NCBI GenBank assembly: GCA_028869175.1
Contig: JAGWTB010000006.1
Coordinates: 1-56,319, forward strand
Reading direction: 5' to 3'
DNA length: 56,319 bases
DNA from: Sphingomonadales bacterium
GTDB taxonomy: Bacteria > Pseudomonadota > Alphaproteobacteria > Sphingomonadales > Sphingomonadaceae
The translations under genes were made by a program, and so were the position numbers. The notes below the pieces were generated by a model. The model was not told the origin of the DNA, ran no database searches, and saw only the letters and a program-made list of their open reading frames with translations. Of this stretch, positions 15,836 through 24,519 are shown piece after piece. Positions within the stretch are counted from its first letter, which is position 1, and each line of letters starts with the position of its first letter.

Positions 15836-16852
15836 ATGAATGAAATCGGGAATGCGGGGTTAGTCAGTATGGTTGTTGATGACCGGCCATTTCCCGGGGT
15901 GCCCTTGATAGAATCCCCGCTGTTCGGCACCGAACTTGAACGCATGCCGCTCTCGCCCGCAGAGAAGGACGTGGCCACCGCGCTCAACCGCGACGGGTTC
16001 GCCGTGTTCGACTTCCCCGATCCTGACATCGATGCGCGGATCGATCGCATCCGCAAGGAATTCTCACCCCGGTTCGGCATCGACGATACCGATCCCGCTA
16101 GTCCGAAGCACAGCCCCATCGGCCGCATCCAGGACGCATGGCAGACCAATGAAGACGTCAAGGCCATCGCCGCCAATCCGGACGTGCTGGACCTGCTTTC
16201 ACGGCTCTATGGCCGGCGGGCCTTTCCGTTTCAGACCTTGAACTTCCCGGTGGGAACGCAGCAGCACCTGCATACCGATGCCGTCCACTTCTCCTCGATT
16301 CCCCCGCGTTTCATGTGCGGTGTGTGGCTGGCGATGGAGGACATCCATGTCGATGCCGGGCCGCTGTGCTATATAGCCGGATCGCACAAATGGCCGATGG
16401 TCGATAACTGCATGATCGGCCGGAAGGGCAGCGGCGTGACCCTGGAATCGGCGCAGTTGCCATTCCATGATGCCTGGGTGGCGATGATCGCCGAACAGCA
16501 GGCCGCACCGCAGGAATTCATGGCGCGCAAGGGGCAGGCACTGATATGGTGCGCCAACCTGCTGCATGGCGGCACGCTTCGCCGGGACGACCGGCTGACC
16601 CGCTGGTCCCAGGTGACGCATTACTACTTCGATGATTGCGTCTATTACACGCCGGCCATGTCCGACGAATATCTCGGTCGTCTCGCGCTCAGGCACCTGG
16701 TGAACATCGCCGACGGGACACCGCGCCCCAACATCTACCTTGGCGAGCAATTGGCGGCGGAGCCAGCCGTTGGCCGAAAGCTCCTGGGAAAACGGCTGGC
16801 GAGTGCCGTGAAGCGGTTCACCGCCCCGGCCCGCAAGGCGACCGCATCGTGA
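15836..16852 (+). CDS. Phytanoyl-CoA dioxygenase (PhyH) family protein
   Basis: About 338 aa with the PhyH-type 2-oxoglutarate/Fe(II) fold. The HxD motif is in QHLHTDAVHF, and the distal His and Arg in LLHGGTLRRDDRLTRWSQVTHYY. The conserved PGPL-like block is DAGPLCYIAGSHKWP. The start is uncertain: ATG 15836 is listed, but ATG 15869 (MVVDD) or a start at 15752 are possible; none has a strong ribosome-binding site. Its stop TGA (16850-16852) overlaps a GTG at 16849 that is in frame with the next gene, so the pair is probably translated together. PhyH proteins in such contexts often hydroxylate or halogenate small molecules or acyl chains. Confidence 0.85.
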   Translation: MNEIGNAGLVSMVVDDRPFPGVPLIESPLFGTELERMPLSPAEKDVATALNRDGFAVFDFPDPDIDARIDRIRKEFSPRFGIDDTDPASPKHSPIGRIQDAWQTNEDVKAIAANPDVLDLLSRLYGRRAFPFQTLNFPVGTQQHLHTDAVHFSSIPPRFMCGVWLAMEDIHVDAGPLCYIAGSHKWPMVDNCMIGRKGSGVTLESAQLPFHDAWVAMIAEQQAAPQEFMARKGQALIWCANLLHGGTLRRDDRLTRWSQVTHYYFDDCVYYTPAMSDEYLGRLALRHLVNIADGTPRPNIYLGEQLAAEPAVGRKLLGKRLASAVKRFTAPARKATAS

Positions 16853-16869
16853 AGCGCCGTGGCTGGACC

Positions 16870-18165
16870 ATGACCAGGCGGCTGCGCAAACTGCTGGCCC
16901 CGCAAGGCAGCGTCGATGCGCTGGCGGGATCGCGCATCGCGGGTTGGGCGCTGGGCCGCGGTGCCCTCACCGTCGAAGCCCGGCTGGGAGACCGCTGCAT
17001 CGCCAGCGGCGAGCCATCGATCCCTCGTCCCGATGTTGCCCACGCCTACCCGGACAGGCGCGGCGCGGCGACCAGTGGCTTTGCCTTCGAACTGCCCGAC
17101 GGCGCGGTGCCGCCTGACGCGATGGCGGAACTGCAGATCGTCGCGCGTCCGAAACAGCCCTGGCTGCCCGCCGCGGTGCTGGCCAGTTCGCATGTGGCCG
17201 GCAACCGGCTGGCGAAGACACTGGGAGAAGCCGGGGATTCCGGCATCGTCGGTCCGTTCCCCAAGCGCGTGATCGATGCGATTGCCGCCGTTTGGCCAGA
17301 CGAATGCACCGACCTCGGTTCAACCGAAGGCCAGGCGCGCTTCCTTTCGCGCTTGCAGCGCATCATGCAGACCCCCGGGCTCAACGCCCTGCCGGTGTTT
17401 GCCGACTATGCCCGCTACCTGACGACAACGCTGGCGCATTGCCGCTTTGTCGAACGCCACTTTCCCGCATCCAACGTCCGTTCGGATGCCGGGGCTACCG
17501 ATTTCCACTGCAAGCCCAATTCGGTGAGCGAGATATTCGCCATCGTCCATCAGCTCTATGTCCTGAAGTCATGGGGCCTGGCCGGGGATTTTGCCGAATT
17601 CGGCTGCTTCAAGGGCTATAGTTCGGCGATGCTGAGCTTCGCCTGTGCCCAGCTTGGCTTGCGGATGCACATCTTCGATTCGTTCGAAGGCCTGCCGCCG
17701 GCACCCGGTTCGGGATACGAAGCCGGGCAATATGCCGGCAGCCTTGATGAAGTGCGCGATCATGTCACGCGGTTCGGCGCGGTTGACAGCGTCACCTTCC
17801 ACAAGGGCTTCTTCGCCGACACCTTCCGCAACTGGCGGCCGCCGCAGCTGATGTGCCTGTGGATGGACGTGGACCTGGAAGTCTCGTCGCGCGATCTGAT
17901 GGTGATCGCCGACGCGCTGGACCCGCGCGCCAGCCTGTTCAGCCACGAATGCACGGCAGACATCTTCCAGCAGGGCCGGATTGTCGCCCGGCCTTCGCCC
18001 GACAACCCGATCCCGCCGATGCTGGAACGGCACGAACAGATGGGCCGTCCCCTGACGGGCCGCTACATCGCCGGCTATACCGGCGCGTTCTGGCCGATCA
18101 CAACCGGCATCCCGGTCGTCTCGACCAGCGCGCTCGGCGATTTTCTCCGCACACTGCCTTCGTAA
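16870..18165 (+). CDS. TylF/MycF-type O-methyltransferase with extra N-terminal domain
   Basis: A 431-aa protein. Residues about 230-431 are a TylF (macrocin O-methyltransferase) domain with motif I GDFAEFGCFKGYSSAML, the post-I HIFDSFEGLPP, and the metal-ligand-like LMCLWMDVDL. Residues about 15-95 form a separate beta-rich domain (GSRIAGWALGRG ... RPDVAHAYPDR ... SGFAFELP) that I associate with sphingomonad glycosyltransferases and surface-sugar enzymes. ATG 16870 is listed; GTG 16849, overlapping the upstream stop, would add seven residues and give direct coupling. Likely role: O-methylation of a sugar or polyketide-like hydroxyl, paired with the PhyH enzyme. Confidence 0.8.
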   Translation: MTRRLRKLLAPQGSVDALAGSRIAGWALGRGALTVEARLGDRCIASGEPSIPRPDVAHAYPDRRGAATSGFAFELPDGAVPPDAMAELQIVARPKQPWLPAAVLASSHVAGNRLAKTLGEAGDSGIVGPFPKRVIDAIAAVWPDECTDLGSTEGQARFLSRLQRIMQTPGLNALPVFADYARYLTTTLAHCRFVERHFPASNVRSDAGATDFHCKPNSVSEIFAIVHQLYVLKSWGLAGDFAEFGCFKGYSSAMLSFACAQLGLRMHIFDSFEGLPPAPGSGYEAGQYAGSLDEVRDHVTRFGAVDSVTFHKGFFADTFRNWRPPQLMCLWMDVDLEVSSRDLMVIADALDPRASLFSHECTADIFQQGRIVARPSPDNPIPPMLERHEQMGRPLTGRYIAGYTGAFWPITTGIPVVSTSALGDFLRTLPS

Positions 18166-18340
18166 CGCTCTGTGTTCCGCAGTTGACCGGTTGCTTTGGC
18201 GTCCGACCGGCAGGGTTGCCTGTGCACGGCATTAAATAAGAACGTCTCTGCACATTACCACTTTCCCGACTCGCTCCACTGCGATACACCCTGCCTCACA
18301 ACGCGCCGCAAAGGTGCATGGCACGAGGAAAGGATTGCCC

Positions 18341-19684
18341 ATGGCCACGGCTTCGGCAGTGAAGGATTTCGCGGACATCGATTTCGACCGTCTCAGCTAT
18401 TCGATCTCGACCGAGCGTTACTGGTCGCAGGACTATGCCGACCGCGAGCGCGAGGCGGTGTGGATGAAAGTGTGGCAGATCGCCGGGCGAGCGGACGAAC
18501 TGCCGCAGTCTGGCGACTGGAAGGAGTACAGGGTCTATGACCAGTCCTTCATCATCGCGCGCGGGCAGGACGGGGTGCTGCGCGGCTTCGTCAACGCCTG
18601 CCGCCATCGCGGCAACGCGCTGTGCAGCGGCAAGGGCCATGCGGCGCGCTTCACCTGCCCCTATCACCTGTGGACGTTCGGCACCGATGGGCGGCTGCTC
18701 GCCGTCGCGCGGCCCGATCTCGTCGGACCGATCGACAAGGCGGCGCACGGGTTGATCGAAGTGCCGGTGGATACCTTCGCCGGCTGGATCTTCATCAACC
18801 CGGATCGCAACGCCAAACCGCTGGCCGAATGCCTGGGCGCGGAAGTGGCGGAGCGGCTGGACGCCTACCGGCTGGGCGAGATGGTGCCGGTGGGCATGGA
18901 CGTGCAGGAAGAGCTGGACTGCAACTGGAAAGTGGTGATCGACGCCTTTTCCGAAGGCTATCACATCATCGGCGTCCACCCCGAACTGCTCGCGGTGATG
19001 GACCTGGAGCCGGGCCGCAGCCGCCACGGCTTTTTCGGCGATCACGGCATGGCCGTCTCTCCCTTCGAAGTGAAGCGCACCCATGAAACCGGGCTGGAGG
19101 CGCAGGTGGAGGGCATCCGCTCGCTGCCGCAGACCTTCCCCACCGTCGCCGAAGTGCTGCCGCTGTTCGAGACGATGATCGCCGGTTACCGCGATGCCGC
19201 CGGTCAACTGGTGCTGCCCGAAGGCGTCACCGTGCGCACCATCATGCAGGCTGCAACGCGCCAGACGCTCACCGCCAAGGGGCTCGACGTGTCGGCTCTG
19301 GCCGATGACCAGATGTCGGACAGCCAGGGCTGGTTCCTGTTCCCCAACCTGTTCATGACCATCCGCGCCGGCGAGGCGACGACGATCATGGCCTTCCCCC
19401 ACCCCTCGGGCGATCCCAACAAGTGCGTGTGGCGCTGCACCGCCTTCATGTGGCTGCCCGAGCCGCTGCGCGCGCAGTACCGCGCCGAGCTGGTGGAGGT
19501 GAAGGAGCGCGGCAGCTACCCCTATTTCCTCGCGCTGCAGCAGGATTACGACCAGATGCAGCGCCAGCAGCAGGGCCTGCGCAACCGCACGATGACGCAT
19601 ATTTCGATCATCCGCGAGGAAACCAGCGTCGCCCGGTTCCATTCGGTGGTCGATCGGTACATGAACGCACAGGGAGGACAATGA
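18341..19684 (+). CDS. Rieske non-haem iron aromatic-ring-hydroxylating oxygenase, alpha subunit
   Basis: A 447-aa oxygenase component. The Rieske cluster is CxH-x16-CxxH (Cys87, His89, Cys106, His109). The mononuclear iron site is in DAFSEGYHIIGVH, with His208 and His213 as ligands and Asp201 as the bridging acid. ATG 18341 follows GAGGAAAGGA, an excellent ribosome-binding site. It overlaps the next gene by 4 bp (ATGA). Neither ferredoxin nor reductase is linked, so electron partners are elsewhere. Likely dihydroxylation or O-/N-demethylation of an aromatic substrate; specificity unknown. Confidence 0.93.
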   Translation: MATASAVKDFADIDFDRLSYSISTERYWSQDYADREREAVWMKVWQIAGRADELPQSGDWKEYRVYDQSFIIARGQDGVLRGFVNACRHRGNALCSGKGHAARFTCPYHLWTFGTDGRLLAVARPDLVGPIDKAAHGLIEVPVDTFAGWIFINPDRNAKPLAECLGAEVAERLDAYRLGEMVPVGMDVQEELDCNWKVVIDAFSEGYHIIGVHPELLAVMDLEPGRSRHGFFGDHGMAVSPFEVKRTHETGLEAQVEGIRSLPQTFPTVAEVLPLFETMIAGYRDAAGQLVLPEGVTVRTIMQAATRQTLTAKGLDVSALADDQMSDSQGWFLFPNLFMTIRAGEATTIMAFPHPSGDPNKCVWRCTAFMWLPEPLRAQYRAELVEVKERGSYPYFLALQQDYDQMQRQQQGLRNRTMTHISIIREETSVARFHSVVDRYMNAQGGQ

Positions 19685-20151
19685 CCATGCAGGAACTCGA
19701 CAGCGTCATCGGCCAGTACAGCGGCCTGTCCCGCACCGTGCTGGAATACAGCCAGGTGATGAAGCGGCTGGTCGATCAGGCCAAGCAGCCCGGCTTCACC
19801 GAGGCAAGCTGGGCCCCGCTCGCCGCCATGGTCGATACCGCCGCGTTCGAGCGGGTGGGCAACTTCATGGAAGTGATGACCTGGGCGCAGTACATCGCCT
19901 TCCTCACCCCCTGGGCGCAGCATTCGGAGTGGGAATGCTCGTTCAAGCGGATCACCGAAAGGCCGGGCACGGTGTTCCTCGAACTGGAAGAGCGCAGCAA
20001 GGTGGGCGAGCATCGCAGCACGGTGAACTCGCTGTCGGTCTATGAATTCAACGACGCGGGCAAGTTGCGCCATCTTGACATCTACCTGCAGATGCCGCTG
20101 CCCGATCCCGCGATGCTGGCGAGCTACGCCGATGTCGACATGGGCGGCTGA
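19681..20151 (+). CDS. SnoaL/NTF2-like protein, probable small partner of the Rieske oxygenase
   Basis: A 156-aa single-domain protein with an NTF2-like pattern: N-terminal helices, central WAQYIAFLTPWAQHSEWECSFKRI, and C-terminal beta strands (TVFLELEERS, RHLDIYLQMP). Ring-hydroxylating oxygenase beta subunits share this fold, so it may be a beta subunit, though it is short and a free SnoaL-like enzyme is possible. GGGAGG lies just before ATG 19681, and the start overlaps the oxygenase stop as ATGA. The TetR gene follows after 3 bp, making a tight three-gene operon. Confidence 0.7.
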   Translation: MTMQELDSVIGQYSGLSRTVLEYSQVMKRLVDQAKQPGFTEASWAPLAAMVDTAAFERVGNFMEVMTWAQYIAFLTPWAQHSEWECSFKRITERPGTVFLELEERSKVGEHRSTVNSLSVYEFNDAGKLRHLDIYLQMPLPDPAMLASYADVDMGG

Positions 20152-20154
20152 GCG

Positions 20155-20835
20155 ATGAGCGCGCGCGCGGCGGCGGGCCAGGCGCTGTTCACCGGCAAGG
20201 CGGAGAAGCCACCGCGCGTGGCCGGGCGCGGGCCGGGCCGCCCCTCGCGCGCGATGATCGCGGCGCGCAGCGAGGAACTGCTCGACCGCGCGCTCGACCT
20301 GTTCCTCGACCATGGCTTCGAGGCGACGACGATCGAGGCGATCTCCAGCGATCTCGCCATGTCGCGCCGCACGATCTACGCGCGCTATGGCGACAAGGAG
20401 ACGCTGTTCCGCGCCGCGCTGCAACGGGCGATAGACGAGTGGATCGTCCCCGAGGCAGTCCTGCGCACCGCCGAGTGCGACGATCTGGAGGCCACCCTGC
20501 TCGCCATCGCCCGGCTATGGGTGGCCAAGGTGCGCGCGCCCTCCGGCTGGCGGCTGGTGCGCATCGCCAATACCGAAGTGTTCACTCGCCCCGAAGTCGC
20601 CGCCTACATGTATGGCCAGACGGCGGCTCCCACCATCGGCTACCTGACCGACCTGTTCCGCCGCCGCCTGCGCCCCGGACAGGACGTTCCCGATGCCGCG
20701 GATGCCGCCGCCGCCTTCCTCATCCTGGTGGTCGAAGGATCGATCCAGCTCGCCGTCTGGGGACAGGTGGAGAACGCCGACTTTGACCGGCAGGTTGCCT
20801 ACCGCGTGCGGCTGTTCCTCAACGGCGCGCGCTGA
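20155..20835 (+). CDS. TetR/AcrR-family transcriptional regulator
   Basis: A 226-aa regulator with an AT-hook-like basic leader (GRGPGRPSRA, 25-34) and a helix-turn-helix at about 40-85 (TIEAISSDLAMSRRTIYARYGDKETLF). The C-terminal part resembles the AefR-like ligand-binding domain. It is the third gene of the Rieske operon and probably autoregulates it. No palindrome clear enough to call an operator was found in the 175 bp before the oxygenase gene. Confidence 0.9.
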   Translation: MSARAAAGQALFTGKAEKPPRVAGRGPGRPSRAMIAARSEELLDRALDLFLDHGFEATTIEAISSDLAMSRRTIYARYGDKETLFRAALQRAIDEWIVPEAVLRTAECDDLEATLLAIARLWVAKVRAPSGWRLVRIANTEVFTRPEVAAYMYGQTAAPTIGYLTDLFRRRLRPGQDVPDAADAAAAFLILVVEGSIQLAVWGQVENADFDRQVAYRVRLFLNGAR

Positions 20836-20924
20836 AGCGCCCGGCCGCCTGCGGCAAAACCATTTTCCTACAGGCCTGCGATCATGGCATTTTCCCGGCC
20901 CCTTTCCTTTCGCCCGGACCACCC

Positions 20925-21641
20925 ATGATCGACAAGAGCCGCCCCGCGCAGCGCCCCGCCCTGCCCGCCTTCACCCCCGTACCCCGCCGCCATGACCGCT
21001 TCGACGGCTGGACGCCCGAACGCCAGAGCGGCTTTGTCGAGGCGCTGGCCGATACCGGCAGCGTCAAGGCCGCCGCCCATGCCGTCAACATGACCCCCGA
21101 AAGCGCCTATGCCCTGCGCCGGCACCCGCAGGCCGGCAGCTTTCGCAAGGCGTGGGAAGCCGCGCTCGCGCTGGGCGTGCAGCGGCTGGAAGACCTGGCC
21201 ATGGACCGCGCGCTGAACGGGGTGGAAGTGCCGGTCTATTCCTACGGCAAGCTGGTCGGCAGCCGCACGGTCTACAATGACCGGCTGCTGATGTTCATCC
21301 TGCGCAACCGCGCCCCCACCCGCTTCGCCCCCGACGGCCGCGTCACCGCGCGGCGCAGCAGCATCGCCGACCCGGCAGAGGCCAACCGCCTCGCCCGGCT
21401 GAAGAAGCAGTGGCGCAAGGAATGGGAAGAAGAAGTCCACCAGCCCCGCACCCGCGAACAGGCCGACCGCGTCTGCGAATCGATCAACGCCAAGCTCAGC
21501 GCGATGCACCGCAACTGGTGGAACGGCCTCAGCCCCCGCACCCGCGAACTCTACAATGCCTATCGGGAGTCGGAAGAGGCGGACAAGGCAGCCGGCTACA
21601 TCGCACCGCTGGATGACGAGGACGAACTGCCGCCGGAGTGA
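20925..21641 (+). CDS. Helix-turn-helix protein of unknown role (terminase-small-subunit-like N-terminus)
   Basis: A 238-aa basic, soluble protein. Residues about 27-75 (DGWTPERQSGFVEALADTGSVKAAAHAVNM ... AYALRRHP) read as a homeodomain-like HTH similar to phage terminase small subunits; the middle carries the conserved VYSYGKLVGSRTVYNDRLLMFILR; a charged helical C-terminus ends in an acidic tail (DDEDELPPE). Similar proteins are common in sphingomonad chromosomes without phage genes, so a role as DNA-binding regulator is more likely than packaging. Function not known. ATG 20925 is preceded by a weak ribosome-binding site. Confidence 0.7.
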   Translation: MIDKSRPAQRPALPAFTPVPRRHDRFDGWTPERQSGFVEALADTGSVKAAAHAVNMTPESAYALRRHPQAGSFRKAWEAALALGVQRLEDLAMDRALNGVEVPVYSYGKLVGSRTVYNDRLLMFILRNRAPTRFAPDGRVTARRSSIADPAEANRLARLKKQWRKEWEEEVHQPRTREQADRVCESINAKLSAMHRNWWNGLSPRTRELYNAYRESEEADKAAGYIAPLDDEDELPPE

Positions 21642-21717
21642 GGGGCGTGGCGGGCAATCGTTGGGCACGAGACAATTTTGACTGCAGGTCGGCTTAGTTG
21701 TGCCGCAATGCATTACG

Positions 21718-22575
21718 CTACGTTCGTCTAATAGCCGTTGCCCCAGATTCCTGAACAACGACGCCACCGCGCGATACTCTCGTTGTCCGTAACAAATCCG
21801 CGCCGCGATTTTCGACAGCAAAGTCAACCGAACTGATCTCATTAGCCCGTCCACCGAAACAGGCATTGAACGCCGACAAAAGTTCAACCGAATCCAATGT
21901 TTGGGCCCTCGGATGCGGGTTGTTTCGCGGTGCCGGGATAGTCGCTGGAAACAAGTAGATGCACGGTGGCGGCAAACGATATGGGCCAACCATGCTCAAG
22001 CGACCTTCCTCCGCTCGCACTTTTGGACAGGGGCGTCCAATCGTGCCGCAGACCATATCCCAGACAATCAGACCATCCACGCGCTGCGACCGAGAAATAA
22101 TTTCGGCGCTCAGACGAGTGTGAATACCCGACCAGGCGTTGTGGCGTGGATCGGCACCTGGGTTAGTACAAACGCTCCAAAGCACAAACTCATTGGCGTG
22201 CGGTGGGCGTTCAAAAATGTTGGTATTGTTTCCGTCAAGACAGCCTTTCAACTCTATTGCAGCCACTTTTCCGGAGTTCAAAATCACAGAGTAATCATGG
22301 CGATTGTTTTCACCAGCCGATTCCCAAGTCCCTATGTACCCACCAGCTTGCATGTAGTTCAGAACGTGAGCTACGAACTCTCGCTTCTCTCGCATAGTAG
22401 CCGAGAACTGACCCCGGATGCGCTCGATGGCACCACGAAACAACCCGCTGTTGTAGAACTCCGCCTCATCAAGACCGTGATCGCCAAGCATATGCGCTTT
22501 TGCCTTGAGTACTTCGGTGAACGCTTCGATTTTCTTGCGCAGTTCCGTATTCTGTTCACAGGGAATAATTGTCAT
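21718..22575 (-). CDS. Type II restriction endonuclease (putative, PD-(D/E)XK)
   Basis: A 285-aa protein without a family I can name. A PD-(D/E)XK-like core is visible: Asp94 (RHDYSVIL), then Glu108 and Lys110 (AAIELKG). The preceding region holds helices with YMQAGGYIGTWES. Its ATG (22573-22575) overlaps the stop of the upstream C5-cytosine methyltransferase as ATGA, the typical arrangement of a type II restriction-modification operon with the methylase made first. GC is near 52%, lower than the neighbours. The recognition sequence cannot be deduced. Alternative: an accessory nuclease such as a mismatch (Vsr-like) enzyme; the length and motif spacing do not fit Vsr. Confidence 0.7.
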   Translation of the reverse strand: MTIIPCEQNTELRKKIEAFTEVLKAKAHMLGDHGLDEAEFYNSGLFRGAIERIRGQFSATMREKREFVAHVLNYMQAGGYIGTWESAGENNRHDYSVILNSGKVAAIELKGCLDGNNTNIFERPPHANEFVLWSVCTNPGADPRHNAWSGIHTRLSAEIISRSQRVDGLIVWDMVCGTIGRPCPKVRAEEGRLSMVGPYRLPPPCIYLFPATIPAPRNNPHPRAQTLDSVELLSAFNACFGGRANEISSVDFAVENRGADLLRTTRVSRGGVVVQESGATAIRRT

Positions 22576-23729
22576 GCAACTGCCCGTAGCATCTTTGTCG
22601 CCTGAAGTATCGGCTCAAATATTTGTTCTGCAAGATGTCGCACCACCGGCACAACGACACCATCTCCCATCAAATGATAGGCTTCATTATACTTTTCAGG
22701 CAAGAGATAGTCTTCAGGGAGGCCCATCAGGCGGGCGGTTTCCCGGCTTGAGATCAAACGCGATCTCACGGAGTTTCCTTCAACCACAAGAATGAGCTGT
22801 CGACTTGAACCACCTCCCGGAGTGCGCAAACATCCAGCAATGTCATCAAATCGCACTTCCGCGCGCTGAACTTTCTGGCCGCGCGTATCTAACCGGGTGC
22901 GCTTGTAGATTGTTCCCACCCACTTTTTCCCAGTGCGCTTCGCATGCTGCACTTTGGCCAGATTGACCGTGCTCATCATTGACAACAGCTTTTGCGTTTC
23001 GGCTTCGGAATGCCATGCCACGCTGGCAGGGGCGGCTTCGATCAAATCAGCAAAGCGCATATTGGACAAAGCTGGCGGATTCAGCCGCCACCACAGCCAA
23101 CGGTCTTTGGTGGCGCCAGGCAACATATCGTATGCAGTGCGGAGCGCCTTGGGGTGCCATTGTGCCGAAGCACCATCGCCAAGAGCGGCACGTGGAATAG
23201 CGATGCCTTCCCGAACTCCGACAACAAACAACCGAGGGCGCGAGTGTGGAACAAAGAGGGCTGCATCAACCACTACCGCACCACAGCGATACCCTGACTT
23301 CACAAAAGAGTTGCAGATCGCCTCAAAATCCTTGCCTCCGTGTGAGGTCAACGTTCCGATGACGTTTTCAAGTGCGATAATATCCGGAGCTCGTCCGTCA
23401 GCAATCAACGCATCCATAAGCCGCCAGAATGGCCAGAACGTACCTGAGCGATCACCGCGCAGCCCCGCGCCGCCGCCAGCAAGTGAAAGGTCTTGGCACG
23501 GGAACGAGGCCCAAATCAAATTGGCCAACCCCGGCAATTTTGCCGTCTTCAGTTTGGCAACATCACCGCAAACGAGCGAATGCCCACCCCAATTTCGAGA
23601 ATAAGAGTCGCACTTCTTTTCATCAAAATCATTGGCGAATAGGCAATGCCAATTGTCAGTACCAAGGCCGGCATGTGCCATGCCACCGCCAGCAAAAAAT
23701 TCGTAGAACGTGTTCTTTGCATCAATCAT
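22572..23729 (-). CDS. DNA (cytosine-5-)-methyltransferase of a type II R-M system
   Basis: A 385-aa C5-MTase with motifs in order: I FYEFFAGGGMAHAGL (8-22), IV ASFPCQDLS with catalytic Cys78, VI ENV (Glu121), VIII SRPRLFVVG, IX RETARLMGLPEDY, X GDGVVVPVVRHLAEQ. The variable target-recognition region lies between VIII and IX and includes a QHAKRTGKKWVGTIYKRTR segment. ATG 23729 follows GAGGT. It protects host DNA from the coupled nuclease. The 225 bp upstream (23730-23954) are AT-rich with no gene and probably hold the promoter. Confidence 0.93.
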   Translation of the reverse strand: MIDAKNTFYEFFAGGGMAHAGLGTDNWHCLFANDFDEKKCDSYSRNWGGHSLVCGDVAKLKTAKLPGLANLIWASFPCQDLSLAGGGAGLRGDRSGTFWPFWRLMDALIADGRAPDIIALENVIGTLTSHGGKDFEAICNSFVKSGYRCGAVVVDAALFVPHSRPRLFVVGVREGIAIPRAALGDGASAQWHPKALRTAYDMLPGATKDRWLWWRLNPPALSNMRFADLIEAAPASVAWHSEAETQKLLSMMSTVNLAKVQHAKRTGKKWVGTIYKRTRLDTRGQKVQRAEVRFDDIAGCLRTPGGGSSRQLILVVEGNSVRSRLISSRETARLMGLPEDYLLPEKYNEAYHLMGDGVVVPVVRHLAEQIFEPILQATKMLRAVA

Positions 23730-23954
23730 TGGTGACCTCACTAGCAGTGAAGCGTACCGAAAGCATCAATCGAAATCAAGAACAAAAAGGAAACATGGGT
23801 ACGTCAAATTATCGTCCGGAAACAACCGACTCAAACGCCATTTTGATCGTTTCCAGTTAGCGGTCGAAATTCGGCCAACATTCCATTCGGTGCGTCGCCA
23901 ACTGGCACACCGCCAGCACGTTCCCTAGCACGCGATCCTGCCCCTCCCCAAACC

Positions 23955-24278
23955 TCACCCCTTGCGCTTCTTCCGCGCGGCATAACGCGCGTCGCGGGCG
24001 GCTTTGAGTTCGGCTTCCGTTGGCGCCGCCGGGACCGGGATGGCGGCGATGGCGGCGGCGGCGGCGAGCTTGTCGGCCTTGGCTTGCTGGATCGCGGCCT
24101 TGCGGGCGGCGCTCTTTTCGGCCTGGGCGGCTTCGCGGGCAAGGCGCGCGGCATTGCGTTCGGCCAGCACCGCTTCATCGACGGGCGGCTTGGCTGCGAG
24201 TTGCTTCAGCGCCTTTTCGCGGGCCTGGCGGGCCAGCGCGGTACGTTCCTGGAAGCTGGGGTCATTATAGGAAGCCAT
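23955..24278 (-). CDS. DUF6481 family protein
   Basis: A 107-aa, highly charged, Ala/Lys/Arg-rich helical protein (SFQERTALARQAREKALKQL at the start, ARYAARKKRKG at the end). The sequence matches the pattern of the DUF6481 family, small alphaproteobacterial proteins of unknown function. The start at ATG 24278 (MASYNDPSF) fits the family. It probably forms a continuous helix and, being basic, could bind nucleic acid or ribosomes (inference). Confidence 0.75.
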   Translation of the reverse strand: MASYNDPSFQERTALARQAREKALKQLAAKPPVDEAVLAERNAARLAREAAQAEKSAARKAAIQQAKADKLAAAAAIAAIPVPAAPTEAELKAARDARYAARKKRKG

Positions 24279-24357
24279 GATCTGTTGTTCTCTTGTATCT
24301 GTGGGGTTCACCATGAACCGCCTTGCTGAAGGGCCGCGCGGGGCGGCCCCTGCCCCT

Positions 24358-24480
24358 GTCCGTCCATCCTGAGCTTGTCGAAGGACTGCCTTGTTCTTCA
24401 GGCCTTCATGCCCCGGGGCGCGAAGGAGAAGTACAGTGGTTGACCTACGGTCGCCTTCGGCCCGACAGGCTCAGCATGGG
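24358..24480. repeat. REPIN-like inverted repeat, family A (copy 2, degenerate)
   Basis: The left arm 24358-24388 (ATCCTGAGCTTGTCGAAGGA core) and right arm 24454-24480 (CTTCGGCCCGACAGGCTCAGCATG core) are inverted, with a few mismatches. It lies in the 240-bp gap downstream of lepA and upstream of the DUF6481 gene. Confidence 0.7.
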
Positions 24481-24519
24481 CGGGGTGGAGCGATGTTGCG
24501 CCCTGCCTTGACGGCAACC

